Positions 11,219-20,402 of a stretch of DNA of 64,000 nt are shown here, piece after piece. The DNA lies in assembly GCF_049446075.1 (NCBI RefSeq), contig NZ_JBMSEB010000002.1:124001-188000 (forward strand), in the 5' to 3' direction. A program made the position numbers and the translations under genes. This DNA is from Humibacter sp049446075. GTDB taxonomy: Bacteria; Actinomycetota; Actinomycetes; Actinomycetales; Microbacteriaceae. Every line of letters starts with the position of its first letter. Position 1 is the first letter of the stretch. Below the pieces are notes generated by a model. That model saw only the letters and a program-made list of their open reading frames with translations. It made no database searches and was not told the DNA's origin.

Positions 11219-12505
11219 CTACTGGTTGAGCACTTCCGACTTGACCCGGCTCGCCATTTCGGTGAGGCCGTCGTCGACCGACTTGCTGCCGGTCATGATC
11301 AGCTGGTGCTCCTGGTTGAGGATGGTGCTGATTGCGGCCGTGTTCGCCGCAACGGGTGCGTCGAGGTTGATCGTGTCCGGATTGAACGCCTTCTTCGACG
11401 TGGCGTCCTGCGGCATTCCGTCGAGGCCGAAGTAGGCCTTCGTGATGTCGGCGCTGTGGTACGCAGGCACGATTCCGACCGAGACCACGGCCTTGGCTCC
11501 GGCTGGGCTGACCGCGAACTGCAGGAACTTCTTCGCCGCCGCGACGTTCTTGGAGTTCTTGTTGATGCCGAAGCCGGTCGGGCCGCCGTCTGTGACGACC
11601 TTTCCGCCCGACTTGATCTGCGGCAGCGGAGCGATGCCCCAGTCCACGTTCGTCGTTCCGGCCTTCTTGTCGGCCAGGAGGGGCGCGATCAACCAGGTTC
11701 CCATCGGCACCATCGCGGCCTGCTGCTTCTCGAAGACGTCTTTGTACTGGACCTGCTGGCTGTTCGCCGTCGCCCAGTTCATGATCGTGCCGTCTTTCTG
11801 CATGCCGAGCGTGAGGTTGTACTGGTCTTTCATCCAGCCGTAGCTGGGCTTGTTCGGGTTGTTTCCCGTCTGAGCCGCCGCGATGCCCTGCACCATCGAG
11901 TTCCAGGTGTGGATGTACGCCCCGTACACCTTCGATGCGCCGTCACCCTTGGTGAGCTTCTTGGCGTCTGCGGCGAACTCGTCCCAGGTGAGGTTCTCGG
12001 GGTCGGCGATGCCGGCATCCTTGAACATCGTCTTGTTGTAGTAGAGGACGTTGAAGTCCTGCCGGTACGGGATGGCGTAGGTCGCGCCGTCGAACTTGTA
12101 GTTCGAGAGCGCCGGGATCTTCTCAGACGGCAGCGACTTCGCCAGAGCGGACACGTCGACGAACTGCTTCTTCTGCGCGTAGCCGGAGTAGTCGGTGAGG
12201 TTCTTCACCGTGATGATGTCGGTGGTGTCGCCACCGGCCAGCATGGTCGTGACCTTGTCTTCGTAGTTGGCCGCGAGGATGTCCACCGGCTGGATCGTGA
12301 TGTTCGGGTTGGCCTTGTGGAATGCGTCGAACAGGGCTTTGAACTCGGGCGTCTGGGCGTAGTTCCACACCGAGACCCGGAGAGTGGTCTTCGCGTCGCC
12401 GCCTGCGGCTGCCGAGGAGGACGACGAGGGGGTGCCTGCGCAGCCGGAGAGGCCGAGCGCAACGGCGGCGGCGATCGCCGCTGCTGCGATGAGTGGGCGT
12501 TTCAT
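11219..12505 (-). CDS. Extracellular sugar-binding lipoprotein of an ABC importer
   Basis: Family 1 solute-binding protein, 428 aa. Residues 1-22 are a Sec lipoprotein signal with lipobox LSGC, so Cys22 would be lipidated and the protein anchored outside the membrane. The mature part starts with a Ser/Ala linker and then LRVSVWNYAQTPEF. It delivers an unidentified oligosaccharide to the two permeases downstream. Its ribosome-binding site AAAGGAG lies in the loop of a short ATAAC/GTTAT inverted repeat (12511-12526). The gene follows the 2-hydroxyacid dehydrogenase by 122 bases on the same strand. Confidence 0.93.
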   Translation of the reverse strand: MKRPLIAAAAIAAAVALGLSGCAGTPSSSSSAAAGGDAKTTLRVSVWNYAQTPEFKALFDAFHKANPNITIQPVDILAANYEDKVTTMLAGGDTTDIITVKNLTDYSGYAQKKQFVDVSALAKSLPSEKIPALSNYKFDGATYAIPYRQDFNVLYYNKTMFKDAGIADPENLTWDEFAADAKKLTKGDGASKVYGAYIHTWNSMVQGIAAAQTGNNPNKPSYGWMKDQYNLTLGMQKDGTIMNWATANSQQVQYKDVFEKQQAAMVPMGTWLIAPLLADKKAGTTNVDWGIAPLPQIKSGGKVVTDGGPTGFGINKNSKNVAAAKKFLQFAVSPAGAKAVVSVGIVPAYHSADITKAYFGLDGMPQDATSKKAFNPDTINLDAPVAANTAAISTILNQEHQLIMTGSKSVDDGLTEMASRVKSEVLNQ

Positions 12506-12627
12506 GAGGGATAACTCCTTTGTTATGCGGGGCTGTGATCGGCGAGAGCGGGGGGCATCGCGGAGTGTGTTCGGTGGTGTCTTCCTCCTCGTGCGTGGTT
12601 GTCGTTGTGAATGCGGTCGGCCTCTTC

Positions 12628-13716
12628 TCAGGCGCTCAGCCGCAGGTCTTCGCTGGTGATCTCATCCATCAGCGGCTCCCCGGCCGCATAGCGCTCGAGC
12701 TCGTCGAGGGCGGCATCGGTCATGCGGTGCAGCTCGCTGCCGAGCGACCCTGCCAGGTGCGGTGTCACCATCACGTTCGGCAGCGCGTAGAGCACCGAGT
12801 TCACCGGCAGCGGCTCTGGTTCGGTCACGTCGAGAATGGCGTTGATGCGGCCCGTCGAGCATTCGGCCTCGAGCGCTGAAGTGTCGACGAGGCTGCCCCG
12901 GGCGGTGTTGATCACGGTTGCATGGTCGCGCAGAGCAGCGAGCTGCTCGGCACCGATCATGTGGTGGGTGGATGCCAGCGCGGGCGCATGCAACGACAGC
13001 ACGTCCACCCGCGGCAGCAGCTCGTCGAGCGTGACCAGTTCCGCTCCGGCCGCACGAACCGCGCGCGGATCGGCATAAGGATCCGCCACCAGGCATGTGA
13101 CGTCCTCGAGTTGCTGCAGCAGGTCGACGACACGCCTTCCCACCCGGCTGAAGCCGACGACACCGACCGTGCGGCCCAGGTTCGACAACTCGCCGTAACG
13201 CTCGATGCTCAGCCCGTTGCTGCGTCGGGCCTCCGAGTCGGCCGCGATGAACGGAGCCTTCTTGCCTGCGAAGATCACAGCGGCGAGTGTGAACTCTGCG
13301 ACCGGCACCGCGTTCGCCTCCGCCACGGTGGATGCACGGATGCCGCGGCGCCAGAACTCGTCGCTGACCTGCGGCCTGATCGTGCCGGCGCAGTGGAGCA
13401 TCGCCCTGAGCCCTGGCATGCGGTCGAGGAATTCGTGGTCCAGGCGAGGCGCTCCCCAACCCGTGAGCAGCACTTCGACCTGAGCGAGCCGGTCCGCAAG
13501 CCCTGGATCGTCGAGGTCGTCTGTGAAGAGCGGGTCCGGCACCTGCGCGAGACGGTGCAGTCGCTCGATGCGATCCGCGTCGAACTGGCTCTCGAACACG
13601 TCCCGAGCCATCACGACGAGCGCGTTGGGACGGCTCATGCCGGCGCGCCGTGCGGCTTGGCGGGTCGCGCGGGCCGAGCTCTCGTGGCTCGAACTCGGAA
13701 GGCTCGTGGCGGTCAT
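12628..13716 (-). CDS. D-isomer-specific 2-hydroxyacid dehydrogenase
   Basis: Cytoplasmic NAD(P)-dependent dehydrogenase, 362 aa. The nucleotide loop is GFSRVGRR, and the family catalytic residues appear as Arg near 273 (NTARGS), Glu near 299 (DVTEPEPL) and His near 320 (TPHLAG). The substrate could be a keto acid or hydroxy acid from sugar-acid breakdown; this is inferred from context. It is the first gene of the leftward importer operon and is divergent from the heparinase-like gene. A shorter start at 13638 is possible; neither start has a strong ribosome-binding site. Confidence 0.85.
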   Translation of the reverse strand: MTATSLPSSSHESSARATRQAARRAGMSRPNALVVMARDVFESQFDADRIERLHRLAQVPDPLFTDDLDDPGLADRLAQVEVLLTGWGAPRLDHEFLDRMPGLRAMLHCAGTIRPQVSDEFWRRGIRASTVAEANAVPVAEFTLAAVIFAGKKAPFIAADSEARRSNGLSIERYGELSNLGRTVGVVGFSRVGRRVVDLLQQLEDVTCLVADPYADPRAVRAAGAELVTLDELLPRVDVLSLHAPALASTHHMIGAEQLAALRDHATVINTARGSLVDTSALEAECSTGRINAILDVTEPEPLPVNSVLYALPNVMVTPHLAGSLGSELHRMTDAALDELERYAAGEPLMDEITSEDLRLSA

Positions 13717-13864
13717 TCTCGGCGGGCTCCAGCGAATTCATCGGATCTAGGACCTGCGACGGATTCGCGTTGCGTCGTCGCGATGAACAGTAGATACTCA
13801 ATTCCGATCGACAACAAACACCACGAACACACTCGAACAACAAGATACACAACCGAACGACCGA

Positions 13865-13919
13865 CGCCCAATGATCGGCGCCAATGCTCGACGCCGAATC
13901 ATCGCCGCGAAATGATCGA
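13865..13919. promoter_or_regulatory. Four short direct repeats in the divergent promoter region
   Basis: Four head-to-tail units of 13-15 bases (13865-13878, 13879-13891, 13892-13904, 13905-13919) follow the pattern CGCCNAATGATCGN. They lie just upstream of the heparinase-like start and downstream of an unusually A/C-rich, G-poor stretch (13786-13862). They are a good candidate binding array for the DeoR-type regulator encoded in the rightward operon. Confidence 0.45.
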
Positions 13920-13942
13920 CAGAGGAGCCAAGGACAGCGACG

Positions 13943-16033
13943 ATGCTGGAACGCACCAACGACACCCACGATGGCTCGGCTTCTCCGGCCGAAGCCGGTA
14001 GTACTTCCAGGGTGAGCGGTCATGCGGTCCCGCCCGCAAGCATCCGTGTCGATTACCGGGAATTCCGTGGTCCGCTGCACGCAGTGTGGGGCGACGCGAT
14101 GCGTGAGCAGGGGCTGGTCTCTGCCTTCCAGGAGGCGGACGCGAGCGACCTGCGGGGCCGGCTCGGACTCCCCTCCTCATCCGATCGCGACGCTTGGCGC
14201 GCCATGGACGCGACCACCCTCTCCGCCGTCCGCGAGGCAGCACGCGCAGAGCGAGGCACCCCTTGGCCTGCTCTGCCGGCCACCCTCTTCGCCCGTTACG
14301 TGCGTGATGGCAACCGGCGAACATATGAGGACTCGCTCTTCGCCAGGCAGGAGCGGCTGAGCCGGGCGGTCGTGGCGGCCGCGAGCGCCGACGACAACGA
14401 CCCGGATGCCCGCGGGTGGCTCGACGAGGCCGCTGACGGCGCCGTGCTGCTCTGCGAACAGAGCACGTGGTCGCTGCCCGCGCACGACGACGCCCACGCC
14501 AGGCGAGGTTTCGTCATCCCGGATGCAGCGTCCCCCTACCTCGATCTCTGGGCCGGCGAGATCGTGGCGCAACTGGCAGTCGCAGATCATGTGCTGGGCG
14601 CGCGATGGGATGCCACGTGGCCCGGGGTGCGGGAACGCATCCGCCACGAGGCTGAGCACCGGGTCTTCATCCCGTTCGAGACCCGCGACGACCTGTGGTG
14701 GCTGGGCTACTGGCGCGATGTCAACAACTGGAACCCGTGGATCATCGGCAACGTGCTGCTGGCCGCCGTGCTGCTCCTCGACGACGACGAACGACTGGCC
14801 AGGTTGATGGCGCGCGGCCTCGAGAGCCTCGACCGCTACGTCGCGACCTTGCCCGCCGACGGCGCCATCGACGAGGGCGTCGCGTACTGGTGGAACGGCG
14901 CAGCCCGCATGCTCGAGTGTCTCGAGCTCGTTGCTCGTGTGACGAACGGTTTGCTTGATGCCGGGCACGTGCCTGTAGTGACAGAGGTGCTGCGGTTCCC
15001 GATGCGCATGCAGCTGGGCAGTTCAGCGGCGGGCGATTGGTATGTCAATGTCGCCGACGGCTGGGCTCGCAGTTCGGGCGAGCAGCCCTGGCAGGTTCCC
15101 TTCAGGTGGGGCGCTCGGCTGGGTGACGAGCGCGTCGTGGCGTGGGCGAGCGGCGGCAAGCGACCCGGAGAGCCGCTTGCGTACGCGAGCGGTGGCCTGC
15201 CGCGCCTTCTGCGCGCCCTGTCCGACACCACGTGGCGGGACGCATCCGCCGCCGCTTCCCCGCTCCCCGCGCTCGTGTGGCTACCCTCGGTTCAGGTGCT
15301 CGTCTGCCGGGCACGTGGCGGAGAGCAGCGCGGGCTCGTCCTCGCCGCCAAGGGCGGAACGAATGACGAGAACCACAATCACAAAGACCTCGGGTCGTTC
15401 ATCGTCGCCGCCGGTGGCCGTCCGCTGCTGGTCGACGTCGGCAAGCCCACGTACACGAGGCAGACGTTCAGCGCGGGACGGTACGGCATTCGGGCGATGC
15501 AGAGCGGATGGCACAACGCGCCGGCCCCGCATGGACTCGAGCAGAGCGAAGGCCCCGAGTTCGCGGCATCCGTTCTGCGCGCACCGCTCGGAGGCGAGCC
15601 CGGCACCGCTCGAGCCGAAAGCGAACTTCCGGTCGAACTCGAGCTCGAGCTCACGGGGGCGTATCCACCCCGTCACGGCGAGCGCTGGCTCAGAACCTTC
15701 CGGCTCGCCTCCGAGCGCCGCGTGGAGATCGTGGACACCTGGATCCTGACCGACCCGCGCGATGAGACGGGATCGGATGCTCATGGCACGGGCGCCGTAC
15801 ACCTGATCGCAGCGGGAGACGTCCACGTTAGCGGTGCGGAGGCCCGAGTGACGGCGGAAGGACGGGGCATCCGCATCACGACCGCCGAAGGCGTCGCGCC
15901 CACCACCGAGGTGTGGGAACTCGACGACCAGGAACTGATCGACGTGTGGGGCGCACGCCTCACTCGGCTGACCTACCCGATCGAGGCGTCCGCCGGATCA
16001 CTCACGACCATCATCGAGGAGCTCGCGCCATGA
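13943..16033 (+). CDS. Heparinase II/III-like protein
   Basis: A 696 aa protein of the heparinase II/III superfamily (polysaccharide lyases with an alpha/alpha toroid followed by a beta-sandwich). The diagnostic segment GGTNDENHNHKDLGSF is near residues 471-486, followed by PLLVDVGKPTYTRQTF. The helical half covers roughly 150-440 and the sandwich 450-696. No signal peptide is present, so it would act in the cytoplasm on imported uronic-acid-containing oligosaccharides; the exact substrate is unknown. GAGGAG lies about 15 bases before the ATG. Its stop overlaps the next start (ATGA), coupling it to the hybrid regulator. Confidence 0.85.
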   Translation: MLERTNDTHDGSASPAEAGSTSRVSGHAVPPASIRVDYREFRGPLHAVWGDAMREQGLVSAFQEADASDLRGRLGLPSSSDRDAWRAMDATTLSAVREAARAERGTPWPALPATLFARYVRDGNRRTYEDSLFARQERLSRAVVAAASADDNDPDARGWLDEAADGAVLLCEQSTWSLPAHDDAHARRGFVIPDAASPYLDLWAGEIVAQLAVADHVLGARWDATWPGVRERIRHEAEHRVFIPFETRDDLWWLGYWRDVNNWNPWIIGNVLLAAVLLLDDDERLARLMARGLESLDRYVATLPADGAIDEGVAYWWNGAARMLECLELVARVTNGLLDAGHVPVVTEVLRFPMRMQLGSSAAGDWYVNVADGWARSSGEQPWQVPFRWGARLGDERVVAWASGGKRPGEPLAYASGGLPRLLRALSDTTWRDASAAASPLPALVWLPSVQVLVCRARGGEQRGLVLAAKGGTNDENHNHKDLGSFIVAAGGRPLLVDVGKPTYTRQTFSAGRYGIRAMQSGWHNAPAPHGLEQSEGPEFAASVLRAPLGGEPGTARAESELPVELELELTGAYPPRHGERWLRTFRLASERRVEIVDTWILTDPRDETGSDAHGTGAVHLIAAGDVHVSGAEARVTAEGRGIRITTAEGVAPTTEVWELDDQELIDVWGARLTRLTYPIEASAGSLTTIIEELAP

Positions 16034-17193
16034 GCGGAGACCAGTTGTTCGCGCTGCAGCGGCGGGAGCGGATCATGGACGAGATCCGCGAGCACGGGTC
16101 TGTGACCGTCAGCGCCATCGCCGTCCGGCTGGGTGTGAGCGAACTCACCATCAGGCGCGACATCAACTCGCTCGCACAGCAGGGTCTCGTCACGAGGGTG
16201 CACGGCGGTGCAACGCTGCGCAGCTCCATCGAGCCCGGCCTGGCTCCCGGGCTCGCCGGCCACGACCCCGGGGTGACGAAGTACACGATCGGCATGGTCG
16301 TGCCGTCGCTGGACTACTACTGGCCGCCCATCGTCAACGGAGCCAGGGCCCAGGCGCTGCAGCTGCGCGCGCGACTCATGCTGCGGGCATCCACCTACGA
16401 CGCACGCGACAACCGCCGGCAGGTCGAGGCGCTCCTGAACACGCCAGGCATGCACGGGCTGATCGTGGCGCCTGACACCTCGGGCGACGACGGACTTGAG
16501 ATGCTGAGGTGGCTGGATTCGCTGCCGATGCCCGTCGTGCTTGCCGAGCGACGCATCCGCTCCGCCGCGGGCGTGCACGGTCTTGAGTCCGTGGTCACTG
16601 ACCACGTCGCGGGCACGGCCGAAGCTGTTCGTCACCTGCACGCCGCAGGTCACGAACGCATCGGCCTGCTCACGCAGTCCGAGTACCCGACCGGCCGCTA
16701 CGTTCGGCGCGGGTGGCAGACGGCGCTGCGATCGCTCGGACTTCCCACCGACGGCGTGCACGTCGACGGCATCCGCTTCGATGCACCGGGCCGCGAGCGA
16801 GAGATGGACGAGGTGCTCGACGGCTGTGCGAAGACGGAGACGACCGCGGTGATCGTGCTACCCGACCCGCAGGCCATAGCTCTCGAGCAGCACTGTCTCG
16901 ACCGCGGCGTGCGGGTTCCGCACGACCTGGCGATCGTCGCGTACGACGACGACGTCGCCCGCTTCGGCGATCCGGCCATCACTGCCGTGCGTCCGCCGAA
17001 GCAGTTCGTCGGTCGCGAAGCCGTCAACCTGCTCATCGCCCGCCTCGAGGCCGCAGACTCCCGTCCGGCGCATCGGGTGAAGCTCTCCCCTGAGCTCCAC
17101 GTGCGCGATTCGTCGATGCGCCCACCGGTCGACACCGGCTTGGAAGCCGAGGAGGGCCGGATGGCTACCGCGCAGGAGGGAGCAAGCGCGTGA
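16030..17193 (+). CDS. Hybrid regulator: DeoR-type HTH with LacI-type sensor domain
   Basis: A 387 aa transcription regulator. Residues 1-60 are a DeoR/GlpR winged helix (RRERIMDEIREHG, VSELTIRRDINSL, VHGGATLR), but the C-terminal part, about 85-360, is a periplasmic-binding-protein-like sugar sensor of the LacI/GalR type (YTIGMVVPSLDYYW, DLAIVAYDDDVARFGDPAIT) in place of the DeoR sugar-phosphate sensor. It would repress the locus until a free sugar binds. It overlaps both the heparinase-like gene (ATGA) and the DUF2264 gene (GTGA). Confidence 0.9.
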   Translation: MSGDQLFALQRRERIMDEIREHGSVTVSAIAVRLGVSELTIRRDINSLAQQGLVTRVHGGATLRSSIEPGLAPGLAGHDPGVTKYTIGMVVPSLDYYWPPIVNGARAQALQLRARLMLRASTYDARDNRRQVEALLNTPGMHGLIVAPDTSGDDGLEMLRWLDSLPMPVVLAERRIRSAAGVHGLESVVTDHVAGTAEAVRHLHAAGHERIGLLTQSEYPTGRYVRRGWQTALRSLGLPTDGVHVDGIRFDAPGREREMDEVLDGCAKTETTAVIVLPDPQAIALEQHCLDRGVRVPHDLAIVAYDDDVARFGDPAITAVRPPKQFVGREAVNLLIARLEAADSRPAHRVKLSPELHVRDSSMRPPVDTGLEAEEGRMATAQEGASA

Positions 17194-19163
17194 CACTCGA
17201 TCTGCCAGCCGAGAACCGGCAGCTCTCACCCCTCACCGGGTGGGCCCGCGACCATTGGGCCGCGGTCGCCGATCACCTGCTGCTGTCGCTGAGGCCCTAC
17301 TTCTCCGCCACCAGGAGCCGCGTCGTACTTCCCGGCCGCACGAGCTCGAGCGGCGCAGACAGCGACGGCCTCGAGGGCTTCGCCCGCTCGCTGCTGCTGT
17401 ACGCCTTTCGGATGTCCGGCGAGAGCGGCCGCGATCCGCTCGGCTTCACGGCCTGGTACCGCGATGGGCTCGTCGCAGGCACGGACCCGCTGAACCCCGA
17501 ACGGTGGCCCACAGCAGCCGAGACGGACCAGGCGAAGGTGGAGGCGGCATCCGTCGCGCTCGCCCTGCAGCTGACCAGGCCGTGGCTCTGGGACACGCTC
17601 TCGACGGGCGAACAGCAGCAGGTCATCGACTGGCTGGAGCTTGCTCCGCGGGGGTGGTACCCGGACAACAACTGGCTGTGGTTCCGCATTACCGTCGAGA
17701 CGTTCCTGGCTTCCGTGAACGGGCTCGTCGACCGCTCACGAGTGAGCGCCGACCTCGCCACGATCGAGTCGTACTACAGCGCGGACGGTTGGTACGCAGA
17801 CGGTTCGCTGCGCGCCTACGACTACTACTGCGGGTGGGCCATGCAGGTGTACCCCCTGCTCTGGGTCCGGTCCGCAGGCGCGGCCGGGCTAGGGGCCGCG
17901 GCACTCGAGCCCGTGTTCCGCCAGCGGCTCGCCGATTTCCTCGACGACTATGTGTGCCTCATCGGATCCGACGGAATGCCCGTGCTCCAGGGCCGCAGCC
18001 TGATCTACCGCTTCGCCGCGGCGGCACCTCTGTGGATGGGAGCAGTGACGGGCGCCACCGCCCTGTCGCCCGGGCTGATCAGGCGCGCGGCATCCGGCAT
18101 TCTCCGAGCGTTCGTCGAGCACGACGGCATCGACGAGCGCGGACTGCTCACGCTCGGCCTGTACGGCGAGTGGCCGCGAATGGCTCAGACCTACTCCGGA
18201 GCGGGGTCGCCCTACTGGGCGTCGAAAGGGATGCTCGGCCTCATGCTCCCCGCCGAGCATCCCGTCTGGCAGGCGGTCGAGGAGCCGCTTCCGATCGAAC
18301 TCGGGGACGTCCGCCGCATCATCAGGCCGGCGGGATGGATCGTCAGCGGCACCCGGTCCGACGGCATCGTGCGCCTCTACAATCACGGCACCGACCACGC
18401 GTTGCCCGGCGACAGAGCTGGTGATTCCCCGCTGTACGCACGTTTCGGCTACTCGAGCTCGACGATCCCTCCGCTTACGGGCGAGACGATCGACTCTCCC
18501 GTCGACAACTCGGCCGGAGCAGTGGATGACGTCGGCAGGTCGACGCACCGCACGGGGTTCGAGCGCGGCCCCATCGGCGATGACGGGATCGCCGCGTTCG
18601 CCACCTCTCTCGCGCACTCGCACTGGGTGGACTCCAGCGGCGTCTCCGGCCCGGATCACGGTTCAGGGCGGGAAGGGCTCGTGAGCGACGGCCCCGTGCT
18701 GCAGAGCGCTTCGGTCATGCGCGGGGCCTGGGAAGTGCGGGCCGTACGCCTGTCGGGCGAAGGCGGGCAGGCATCCGATGCGGTGAAGTTGCGGCTGAGC
18801 GGATGGCCGGTTGCGGGCGAGTCGCCCAGCATCGCTGTCGGAGACGGTGTGGCTCGGGCCGAGTCGGACGGGCTCGTCGCCGAGCTGATCGCCCTGGCCG
18901 GGGATGCTCACGCGCGCGTGCACGAGGAGGCGGGCACGTCGCCCATCGGTTCGCGCGTAGCGGTGCCCTGGCTCGAGTTCGACTCGGTGGAGCCGGGAGA
19001 GACTGTGATCGCGGCGTCGTTCCTCGGGCGAGACGCCTCGTCGGCACTGCCGACGAGGTCAGCGACGCGCGCCCCGAGCGCGCGAACGCTGCGCGCGGGT
19101 GACGCCGTGCAACTCGAGGTCACGTGGCCCGACGGCGCGATCACGGTGGTCGCGTTCGCCTGA
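17190..19163 (+). CDS. DUF2264 domain protein
   Basis: A 657 aa protein matching the DUF2264 pattern: LEGFARSLLLYAFRMSG near residues 60-76, APRGWYPDNNWLWFRITVE near 152-170, and SYYSADGWYADGSLRAYDYY near 192-211. DUF2264 proteins occur in plant-glycan loci and are predicted to be alpha/alpha-toroid enzymes; their activity is largely unassigned. It has no signal peptide and a GTG start overlapping the regulator stop. With the heparinase-like protein it probably processes the same imported oligosaccharide (inference). Confidence 0.85.
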   Translation: MTLDLPAENRQLSPLTGWARDHWAAVADHLLLSLRPYFSATRSRVVLPGRTSSSGADSDGLEGFARSLLLYAFRMSGESGRDPLGFTAWYRDGLVAGTDPLNPERWPTAAETDQAKVEAASVALALQLTRPWLWDTLSTGEQQQVIDWLELAPRGWYPDNNWLWFRITVETFLASVNGLVDRSRVSADLATIESYYSADGWYADGSLRAYDYYCGWAMQVYPLLWVRSAGAAGLGAAALEPVFRQRLADFLDDYVCLIGSDGMPVLQGRSLIYRFAAAAPLWMGAVTGATALSPGLIRRAASGILRAFVEHDGIDERGLLTLGLYGEWPRMAQTYSGAGSPYWASKGMLGLMLPAEHPVWQAVEEPLPIELGDVRRIIRPAGWIVSGTRSDGIVRLYNHGTDHALPGDRAGDSPLYARFGYSSSTIPPLTGETIDSPVDNSAGAVDDVGRSTHRTGFERGPIGDDGIAAFATSLAHSHWVDSSGVSGPDHGSGREGLVSDGPVLQSASVMRGAWEVRAVRLSGEGGQASDAVKLRLSGWPVAGESPSIAVGDGVARAESDGLVAELIALAGDAHARVHEEAGTSPIGSRVAVPWLEFDSVEPGETVIAASFLGRDASSALPTRSATRAPSARTLRAGDAVQLEVTWPDGAITVVAFA

Positions 19164-19199
19164 CCCACCCGCCGGCATCCGCGGTCGCCGCCCGACGCC

Positions 19200-20261
19200 T
19201 CAGACCCGCGACGGCGTGCTGTCGCGCAGCGTGACCTCGCCGCGGAACGGCTCCAACTCGGGCGGCACCTCGGCAAGCGCGAGCTCGAGCGAGCGCTCGC
19301 CCAGCTCCCGTAGCGGCAACGACACCGTCGTCAACGACGGCACGACGTCTTGCAGCATCTCGATGTCGTCGAACCCTGCTACCGCGATGTCCGCTCCCGG
19401 CGTCAGGCCCCGCTCACGCATAGCGGTCATGGCGCCGACCGCCATTACGTCCGTGACCGCGAAGACGCACTCAGGGCGGATGCCTGCATCCAGCAAAGCG
19501 CCCATGTCGCGGTATCCGGCGTTCCGCGTGAACCCGCCCGTGACGAACGAGGCATCGCCGAGGCGGATGCTGTGCCTCGCCAGCCCGTCCCTGAATCCTC
19601 GCGCACGATCGGCGGCGGTCGTCAGCCCCGCCGGCCCGGCGAGCACGGCGAAGTCGCGGTAACCCAGCCCGACGAGCGCCTGAGCGAGATCGGATGCGCC
19701 CTCGTCGTTGAGCACGGGAACGGCACGGAATCCGTTCGCGCGCGCCCCGATCAGGGCCACGCTGCCGCCCTGCCCTTCCACCGCGCGCAGCTCGTCGGCG
19801 ATCGCCGCCTCCGTCGCGTCGTCCACGTAGCGGCTGCCGACCACGATCACCGCTGTGGGCCTCTGGCCGCGCAGCGCCGCGATCGTCTCTACGACGTGAT
19901 CCGGGTCGGTCCCCGCGGTGGACATCGTGACCACGAGGCGGTGCCTCGCTGCGGCATCCGCAACGCCCGCCGCTATCGCGGAGAAGTACGGGTCGGCGAT
20001 GTCGCCGAGCACGAGCGCCACCGTGCGGCTCGTGCCGCGCGCCACGGCCTGGGCCTGGGCGTTGGCCGTGTAGTGCAGCTGCCGCGCGGATGCCTCCACC
20101 TTGGCCTTGAGCTCGGGATTGACCGTGCGCGTGCTCCCGTTCAGCGCTCGGGATGCCGTCGCCAGCGACACCCCCGCGTGTCGCGCCACATCGGCGAGGG
20201 TAGGCACCGAAGCACTCACTTCCGGCTCGTCGCCCGCGGCGATCTGGATATGTGCTGCCAC
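19200..20261 (-). CDS. LacI-family transcription regulator
   Basis: A 353 aa regulator with an N-terminal LacI helix-turn-helix (TLADVARHAGVSLATASRAL) and a sugar-sensing core ending in AVAGFDDIEMLQDVVPSLTT. The GTG start at 20261 is preferred over longer and shorter alternatives because AAGGAG lies just upstream. It sits 141 bases downstream of the permease pair on the same strand and may be co-transcribed with it. It is a candidate reader of the AANCGNTT-type operators in this locus. Confidence 0.9.
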   Translation of the reverse strand: MAAHIQIAAGDEPEVSASVPTLADVARHAGVSLATASRALNGSTRTVNPELKAKVEASARQLHYTANAQAQAVARGTSRTVALVLGDIADPYFSAIAAGVADAAARHRLVVTMSTAGTDPDHVVETIAALRGQRPTAVIVVGSRYVDDATEAAIADELRAVEGQGGSVALIGARANGFRAVPVLNDEGASDLAQALVGLGYRDFAVLAGPAGLTTAADRARGFRDGLARHSIRLGDASFVTGGFTRNAGYRDMGALLDAGIRPECVFAVTDVMAVGAMTAMRERGLTPGADIAVAGFDDIEMLQDVVPSLTTVSLPLRELGERSLELALAEVPPELEPFRGEVTLRDSTPSRV

Positions 20262-20402
20262 GCCTGCTCCTTCGAACGCCGCACCCGGCGGACACTCCGA
20301 TTGTCGCGCACCCCTCGGCATCCGCTGCTCACCGGGGTTCTCCCGCGCGTCGGTGCGATCGTCGCCGCTGTTCAGGCGTGCCGACCGCGTGCTTGCCCGA
20401 GG

